From contig JACSRL010000162.1 in the NCBI GenBank assembly GCA_014879765.1, positions 1 to 6,920 of the forward strand: a stretch of 6,920 nt of DNA, in the 5' to 3' direction. A model generated the notes under the pieces. The model made no database searches. It was not told the DNA's origin and saw nothing but the letters and a program-made list of their open reading frames with translations. This DNA is from Anaerolinea sp. Lineage in GTDB: Bacteria > Chloroflexota > Anaerolineae > JAAEKA01. The number at the start of each line of letters is the position of its first letter. The stretch's first letter is position 1. Positions 2,708 through 6,920 of this stretch are shown here, one piece after another. The position numbers were made by a program, and so were the translations under genes.

Positions 2708-5623
2708 ATGCGACGCATTCACCTGTGGGTGCTCCTGCTCTACGGCGCTCTGGCAGTGATCATGACCTGGCCGTTGGTCACACAGATCACAAGCCACGTG
2801 CCGGGCAGCGACATCTGGGCCTACGACGAGTACACCTTTCTCTGGAATATCTGGTATTTCAAGCACGCACTGATCGACCAGCTCAGCACGCCGTTGCACA
2901 CCGACCTGCTCTTCTTCCCGGTGAGCATGGGGCTGGTGATGTACACCTTCAACCTGCTGGCGGCCGCGCTGGCCTTGCCCATCCACCTGGCCACCGACAA
3001 CATCCCCCTGGCCAGCAACCTGGTCAATCTGGCCTCCACCGCGCTGGCCGGCTACGGCGCATTCCTGCTGGTTCTCCACCTGCTGCGCCGGGCCGCAGTG
3101 GCCAATGACCAGTCACCGGTGAACGGTGGGGCGCACTCCCCTTTGTTCATCGTTCATCATTCATCGTTCATCATTTCCGCCGCCGCCTTCATCGCCGGCC
3201 TGATCTACGCCTTCGCCTCCAGCCGCATGGTCTACCTCGCGCTGGGGCACTACATGATCGTCACCACCCAGTGGCTGCCCTTCTTCCTGCTCTACTTCCT
3301 GCGCGTCCTGGCGCGCTGGCGGATGCGGGATGCGACCCTGGCCGGCCTTTTCGCCGCGCTCTGCCTGCTGACCGACATGCTCTACGGCGTGCTGCTGGCG
3401 CTGATGGCGGGCGTGTTGTTGCTGGATTGGTGGCTGGACTATCGCCGCCGGCGCCGGGCCAGCCCGGCTGAGCCGGCTGTTCCCTGGACGCGCGGCCTGG
3501 GGCGGCTGGCTGTCATCGCGGGTCTGGCCGCGCTGCTCAGCGCGCCGCTGCTGATCCCCACTCTGCGCGAGGGGCTGGACGCCGACTACGCGGTGCAAGG
3601 CTGGGGCATGTCCGATCAGTTGAGCGCCGACCTGGTGGGGCTGGTCACGCCCACCGATCTGCATCCGCTGTGGGGCAACGACTGGGAGACCAGCCTGCGC
3701 GCGGTGCAGACCGGCGAGAGCCGTTTCAGCGACGTCAACACTGTCTTCGTGGGCTATGCCACCCTGGCCCTGGCCCTGCTGGGCGCGGCGGTGGCCGGAC
3801 GCCGGGCGCGCGGCTGGGTGGCCATCGCGCTGATCGCCTTCGTGCTGGCGCTGGGGCCGCTGTTGCAGATCAACGGCCAGTCGATCTTCGACCTGGACGG
3901 CCTGCCCGTCAGCCTGCCGCTGCCCTACATCCTGCTGCATTACATCCCCTTCATCAAAGGCTTCCGCGCGCCCAACCGCTTCAGCCTGGTGCTGTTGCAG
4001 GCCATGGCCGTGCTGGCCGGCTACGGCGTCGCCTGGCTGCTGGTCAAAGTCGCCGGGGCTCGGTCGGGAGACCGGCCCGAGCGCACGAGCGAAGCACGTT
4101 TCACCTTTCACGCCGCGCGAACGCCATTCGCATGGATCCTGGCCATCCTCCTCGCCGCCGCCATCCTCTTCGAGCACCTGGCCGTGCCCATGCCGTTGAC
4201 CGACGCGCGCGTGCCTGCGCCCTACCGGGAATTGGCCGCCCAGCCGGGCGACTGGACGCTGATGCAACTGCCTATGGGCTGGCGCAATGGCTTCGGCGTC
4301 TTCGGCGCCGAGGACACGCGCGTGGAATGGTATCAGACTGTCCACGGCCGGCCGATCCTCAGCGGCAACACCTCGCGCAACCCGGCCTTCAAGTTCGAGT
4401 ACTTCCAGCGGCTGCCGCTGCTGCAAGCCATCACCGGCATCGAGATGTACCAGCCGCCCGATGAGGCCACCGACCAGGCCGCGCGCGCCCAGGCGGCCGA
4501 GCTGATGGCGCTGTGGAACGTGCGCTACCTGGTGGTCAACCCGCCCGTGGCCGGCCGCTACCCCTACACCGACACCTGGCAGGCGACGCAGGACTATGTG
4601 CTGGAGGTGATCCCGGTGGATCCACAGCCGGTGTGGGACGCCGACGGCGTGCAGGTCTACGCGGTGCAGCAGGCTGATGTGCCCTTCCCCTTCGAGCTGG
4701 ACCTGGGCAGCCGCAACACCGATGCCTATCGCGGCCCCGGCTGGAGCGTGGACGAGGGCGACATCGGCGGCGTCAACGGCGTCTGGGTCGATGGCCGCAC
4801 GGCTGAACTCTACTTGCCGCTGTGTCTCGACGAAGGTTGCCATCTTTCCGGAAAAGATGGCAACCTTGATGATCAGCCGGTGGATGTTGTCCTGCGCGTC
4901 CAGCCCTTCACCTACCCCGGCGCGCCGCAGCAGACGCTGGCGCTGGCGATGAACGGCGTGGAGCTGGGGACACAGCCGCTGGCTCCGGGCTGGCACGAAG
5001 TGCGCTTCAGCGCACCGGCCGAGGCCACCCGCTCCGGGCTGAACCGGCTCACCCTGCGCTTCAACGACAGCGCCCGCCCCAGCGACGTGCTGCCAGGCCA
5101 GGGCATGATCGGCGGCACGGGCGTGCAGTCGCCGGTGGATATCGAACTCAACAGCGGCGGCGCGGCCGGAGACTTCGCCTACATGACCGTCACCACTCCC
5201 GACGGGGCGAGCAGCGACGTATCCACCGGCCGGCGCGGCTACAACCTGGCGGTGATCGACCCCCAGAGCGGCCAGGTGCTGGACAAACAGGGCTTTGACA
5301 CCTTCGCCAACGTCTTCGAGGCCGAGCGCATGGCCCAGTTCATCGAGGCCTTGCCCGCCGGCGTCATCGTGGCCGGCGCGGCGCGCGGCGATGCCAGCGC
5401 GGCGCTCAGCGAGCGGGCGGTGCAGGCCCTGGCCAGCCTGGGCAGCGCGGTGGATCTGCGCGCCACGCCAGGCTATGGCCACGCTTTCATCGGCGTCACA
5501 GGTGCGGCGCCGGGCGCGGCCGCGGAGCAGAGCGGCCCTGACGGCGCCTACCTGCGCCTGGCGGCCGACCGCCGCCAGCTCTCAGCCGCGGTGGATTGGG
5601 TGCGCCTGGAGGCGGCGCAGTGA
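2708..5623 (+). CDS. Large GT-C/YfhO-like membrane protein with C-terminal ILEI/FAM3 domain
   Basis: This 971-residue protein starts at ATG 2708, where a hydrophobic first helix begins at once (MRRIHLWVLLLYGALAVIM); AAGGA lies 11 nt upstream. GTG 2573 would add an unlikely 45-residue Ser/Thr/Arg leader. About ten or more membrane segments lie between residues 5 and 495. An acidic D40-E41 in the first exterior loop (SDIWAYDEYTFLW) resembles GT-C enzymes, which use polyprenyl-phosphate sugars. The exterior part has a YfhO-like segment (LTDARVPAPYREL ... ALWNVRYLVV, about 498-610). A jelly-roll-like region follows (about 690-800). An ILEI/FAM3 domain comes next (about 815-935), recognisable from R843-G-Y-N, VIDPQSGQVLD, F863-D-T-F, FIEALPAGVIV, LSERAVQALASLGS and AFIGVTG. 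Three repeat elements lie in-frame within it (3145-3172, 4058-4082, 4833-4867). The last four bases overlap the next start (GTGA). Function is inferred as extracytoplasmic glycosyl transfer or glycan handling; donor and acceptor are unknown. Confidence 0.85.
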   Translation: MRRIHLWVLLLYGALAVIMTWPLVTQITSHVPGSDIWAYDEYTFLWNIWYFKHALIDQLSTPLHTDLLFFPVSMGLVMYTFNLLAAALALPIHLATDNIPLASNLVNLASTALAGYGAFLLVLHLLRRAAVANDQSPVNGGAHSPLFIVHHSSFIISAAAFIAGLIYAFASSRMVYLALGHYMIVTTQWLPFFLLYFLRVLARWRMRDATLAGLFAALCLLTDMLYGVLLALMAGVLLLDWWLDYRRRRRASPAEPAVPWTRGLGRLAVIAGLAALLSAPLLIPTLREGLDADYAVQGWGMSDQLSADLVGLVTPTDLHPLWGNDWETSLRAVQTGESRFSDVNTVFVGYATLALALLGAAVAGRRARGWVAIALIAFVLALGPLLQINGQSIFDLDGLPVSLPLPYILLHYIPFIKGFRAPNRFSLVLLQAMAVLAGYGVAWLLVKVAGARSGDRPERTSEARFTFHAARTPFAWILAILLAAAILFEHLAVPMPLTDARVPAPYRELAAQPGDWTLMQLPMGWRNGFGVFGAEDTRVEWYQTVHGRPILSGNTSRNPAFKFEYFQRLPLLQAITGIEMYQPPDEATDQAARAQAAELMALWNVRYLVVNPPVAGRYPYTDTWQATQDYVLEVIPVDPQPVWDADGVQVYAVQQADVPFPFELDLGSRNTDAYRGPGWSVDEGDIGGVNGVWVDGRTAELYLPLCLDEGCHLSGKDGNLDDQPVDVVLRVQPFTYPGAPQQTLALAMNGVELGTQPLAPGWHEVRFSAPAEATRSGLNRLTLRFNDSARPSDVLPGQGMIGGTGVQSPVDIELNSGGAAGDFAYMTVTTPDGASSDVSTGRRGYNLAVIDPQSGQVLDKQGFDTFANVFEAERMAQFIEALPAGVIVAGAARGDASAALSERAVQALASLGSAVDLRATPGYGHAFIGVTGAAPGAAAEQSGPDGAYLRLAADRRQLSAAVDWVRLEAAQ
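3145..3172 (+). repeat. TTCATC heptamer array inside the GT-C/ILEI gene
   Basis: Four abutting 7-mers, GTTCATC, GTTCATC, ATTCATC and GTTCATC, are translated as FIVHHSSFII. About 39% GC against roughly 70% around it. A perfect 10-bp palindrome TCACCGGTGA lies just upstream at 3113-3122. The whole stretch of about 3092-3175 looks like an insertion of some 30 residues between two helices (LHLLRR | AAAFIAGLIYAF). Confidence 0.8.
4058..4082. repeat. Hairpin element, copy 2 (in-frame in GT-C/ILEI gene)
   Basis: GCTCGG (4058-4063) pairs with CCGAGC (4077-4082), with an inner CGG/CCG stem and a GAGA loop. It matches 25-48 except for one extra G. It is translated as ARSGDRPER, a different reading frame from copy 1, immediately before the last membrane helix (residues 473-495). 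Two further heptamers, GTTTCAC and CTTTCAC (4098-4111), follow it. Confidence 0.8.
4833..4867. repeat. Perfect 15-bp-arm palindromic element in GT-C/ILEI gene
   Basis: AAGGTTGCCATCTTT (4833-4847) is the exact reverse complement of 4853-4867, with a 5-nt spacer CCGGA. It is read as EGCHLSGKDGNL (about residues 709-720) in the exterior jelly-roll-like region, between the strands ELYLPL and DVVLRVQPF. About 46% GC in a GC-rich gene. It is in-frame and stop-free, so it looks like an insertion tolerated in a surface loop. Confidence 0.9.
5608..5612 (+). promoter_or_regulatory. Shine-Dalgarno deciding the GTG start at 5620
   Basis: GGAGG lies 7 nt before GTG 5620, inside the last codons of the upstream gene (LEAAQ). 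Together with the GTGA overlap (5620-5623), it fixes the start of the next protein, which has no nearby ATG. Confidence 0.8.
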
Positions 5624-6920
5624 GCCAGCGACCAGCCGATGAGCCGGCGGGCTGGCCGGCCAGGATCGATGGCCTGTGTGCGCTGGCCGCGGGCGGGCTG
5701 GCTGGACTGGTCTACTGGCGCACGGCCGCGCCCGGCCTGCTGGCCGGCGACAGCGGCGAGCTGCAGTTTGCCGCCTGGCTGGCCGGTCTGTCGCATCCCA
5801 CCGGCTATCCGCTTTATTTGATGCTGGGCTGGCTGTGGTCGCATGGCCTGGCCGCGCTGGGGCTGGCCAATCCGGCGCGGGCCATGACGCTGTTGTCGGC
5901 GCTGTTCGGCGCGCTGGCGGTGGCGCTGACCTATCTGCTGGCTGTGGCCTTGATCGCGCAGAGCCGGCGGGACGTGGCCGCCGCCCGGCCAGTCGAACGG
6001 ATCGCGGCCCTGGTTGCGGCGCTGACCTTCGCCTGGACGCCCACGCTGTGGAGCCAGGCGGTGGTCACCGAGGTCTACACGCTGCACGCCGCGCTGGTGG
6101 CGGCGCTGCTGTGGCTGGCGCTGCTGTGGCGTCAAGAAATCCGATTTCTCCGTAGAAATCGGATTTCTCTCCCGCTCGCCGCACTCGCGCTGCTCTTCGG
6201 GCTGGGGCTCGCCCATCACCGCACGACCTTGCTGCTGCTGCCGGCGCTGCTGGTGTTCTTGATCTGGCAGGCGCCGGCCGGCTATTGGCGCTGGCGGCAG
6301 GCGGCGCTGTTGGCCCTGCTGGCGCTGACGCCGCTGCTGCTCTACCTCTACGTGCCGCTGCGTGCGCCGGCCAGCCCCTACCTGAGCATCGAGCTGTGGC
6401 CCGGCCAGCCCACCGAGCTGCTGGACCGCTCGCCGGCCGGTCTGGTCAGCTATCTGCTGGGCCAGAGCTTTGCCGGCGAGATCCAGCGGCCGGCCCAAGC
6501 TATCGCCGCCGCGCCGGGCCTGCTGACACGCTTTGCCGCCCAGTTGACGCCGGTGGGGCTGGCGCTGGCCATGTTGGGTGTGGCCGTGCTGGCCGCGCGT
6601 CGCCAGTGGCCGCTGCTCTGGTTGACCGGCGCCAGCTTCCTGCTGCTCACCGGCTTCAACCTTTTCTACACCATCGGCGACATCGCGGTTTTCTACATCC
6701 CCTCCTATCTGCTGGCCTGTGTCTGGATCGGTATAGCTGTGGCCTGGCTGGCGGCGCGCGCGGGACGCCTGGCCGGCCGGCGCGCCGCCCTCGCGACGGC
6801 TGTGCTGCTGGCTGCGCTGCCGCTCTGGCTGTTTTGGAGCCAGGCCGCGCAGCAGAATCGCAGCCAGGACCGCGCGGCCTGGCTCCAAAACAGCCAGAGC
6901 GGCAGCGCAGCCAGCAGCAC
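5620..6920 (+). CDS. DUF2723/TMEM260-type protein O-mannosyltransferase homologue (3' end outside window)
   Basis: The frame is open from GTG 5620 to the end of the window, at least 433 residues. The DUF2723 (PF11028) signature is clear: helix 1, then GLLAGDSGELQFAAWLAGL with D44-S-G-E47, and SHPTGYPLYLMLG with H59-P-T-G-Y-P64. EVYTLH follows (151-156), then GLGLAHHRTT with H199-H200, and LLYLYVPLRAP. Members are polytopic GT-C-fold membrane proteins. Human TMEM260 uses dolichyl-phosphate mannose to O-mannosylate extracellular domains, with the D/E loop as the likely catalytic site. A polyprenyl-phosphate hexose donor, perhaps made by the GT2 product nearby, is a reasonable inference. Bacterial substrates are unknown. 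A palindromic element (6135-6168) lies in a basic cytoplasmic loop (WRQEIRFLRRNRIS). Bases after about 6871 fall in a fold-back repeat, so the last 17 or so residues may be artefactual. Confidence 0.87.
   Translation, partial: MSQRPADEPAGWPARIDGLCALAAGGLAGLVYWRTAAPGLLAGDSGELQFAAWLAGLSHPTGYPLYLMLGWLWSHGLAALGLANPARAMTLLSALFGALAVALTYLLAVALIAQSRRDVAAARPVERIAALVAALTFAWTPTLWSQAVVTEVYTLHAALVAALLWLALLWRQEIRFLRRNRISLPLAALALLFGLGLAHHRTTLLLLPALLVFLIWQAPAGYWRWRQAALLALLALTPLLLYLYVPLRAPASPYLSIELWPGQPTELLDRSPAGLVSYLLGQSFAGEIQRPAQAIAAAPGLLTRFAAQLTPVGLALAMLGVAVLAARRQWPLLWLTGASFLLLTGFNLFYTIGDIAVFYIPSYLLACVWIGIAVAWLAARAGRLAGRRAALATAVLLAALPLWLFWSQAAQQNRSQDRAAWLQNSQSGSAASS
6135..6168. repeat. Perfect 15-bp-arm palindromic element in DUF2723 gene
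   Basis: AGAAATCCGATTTCT (6135-6149) is the exact reverse complement of 6154-6168, with a 4-nt spacer CCGT. About 38% GC inside a gene of roughly 70% GC. It is read as EIRFLRRNRIS (about residues 172-183) in the short loop between LLWLALLWR and LPLAALALLFGLGL. Its sequence is unrelated to the 4833-4867 palindrome, but size and design are the same. Confidence 0.92.
6802..6920. repeat. Perfect 49-bp inverted repeat ending at the window edge (probable fold-back)
   Basis: Bases 6802-6850 are the exact reverse complement of 6872-6920, with a 21-nt spacer (6851-6871). The right arm stops at the last base of the window, so 49 bp is a minimum. The left arm encodes a normal helix (VLLAALPLWLFWSQAA). 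The right arm yields a low-complexity tail (AWLQNSQSGSAASST), as expected if it is antisense of the left. It is best read as an assembly or amplification fold-back at a contig end; a real hairpin is the alternative. Confidence 0.9.

Noticed and set aside
3161..5482. 773-codon open frame on the minus strand
   Set aside because: It is antisense to the clear GT-C/ILEI gene. Composition is rich in H, Q, G, A and R, as expected of a GC-rich shadow frame, with no recognisable domain or start signal.
5548..6888. 446-codon open frame on the minus strand
   Set aside because: It is antisense to the DUF2723 gene, with low-complexity Q/R/G composition. The plus-strand frame carries family motifs.

Overview
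The window looks like accessory chromosomal DNA from a GC-rich bacterium, most likely a member of the Chloroflexota (Anaerolineae/Caldilineae-type). This is inferred from the style of the proteins: a GT39-like enzyme with a C-terminal beta-sandwich, a giant GT-C-like membrane protein ending in an ILEI/FAM3 domain, and a DUF2723/TMEM260-type enzyme. There is no rRNA or tRNA to confirm it. Four of the five principal genes encode envelope glycosylation proteins. The fifth is a PD-(D/E)XK Rpn-family nuclease.

Layout: (1) 2-613 (+) is the 3' end of a polytopic glycosyltransferase: last membrane helix plus a C-terminal extracytoplasmic domain. (2) Its stop lies 3 nt from the convergent stop of a GT2 polyprenyl-phosphate sugar synthase-like gene (617-1417, -). 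(3) That gene overlaps by one base (TGATG) the end of an rpn gene (1417-2499, -), so the two should be co-transcribed. The rpn gene contains a perfect tandem array encoding 4-residue GMQQ/GMEQ repeats. Just before the array is a strong internal ribosome binding site and ATG that would give a nested 117-residue C-terminal protein, the architecture of the RpnL/RpnS toxin-antitoxin genes-within-genes. (4) A 208-bp divergent intergenic region (2500-2707) holds a likely leaderless promoter for rpn, an 80-nt hairpin with a perfect 16-bp outer stem, and a weak promoter for the rightward genes. (5) 2708-5623 (+) encodes a 971-residue GT-C/YfhO-like membrane protein with an ILEI domain. (6) 5620-6920 (+, runs off the end) is a DUF2723/TMEM260-type protein O-mannosyltransferase homologue, translationally coupled to (5) through a GTGA overlap and a good GGAGG site.

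Working model (inference): the GT2 enzyme makes a polyprenyl-phosphate-linked hexose on the cytoplasmic face, and the GT-C-like enzymes transfer sugars from such carriers to envelope proteins or glycans outside. The Rpn module sits within this cluster and shares a transcript with the GT2.

The most unusual signal is a set of small repetitive elements, most of them AT-richer than their surroundings, lying in-frame INSIDE the membrane-enzyme genes. They comprise two copies of one GC-rich hairpin read in different frames, a TTCATC heptamer array, and two different perfect 15-bp-arm palindromes. All fall at loops or domain linkers, which recalls protein-coding palindromic elements such as those of Rickettsia. 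The last 119 nt form a perfect 49-bp inverted repeat ending exactly at the last base. This looks like a fold-back at a contig end and makes the final coding bases suspect.
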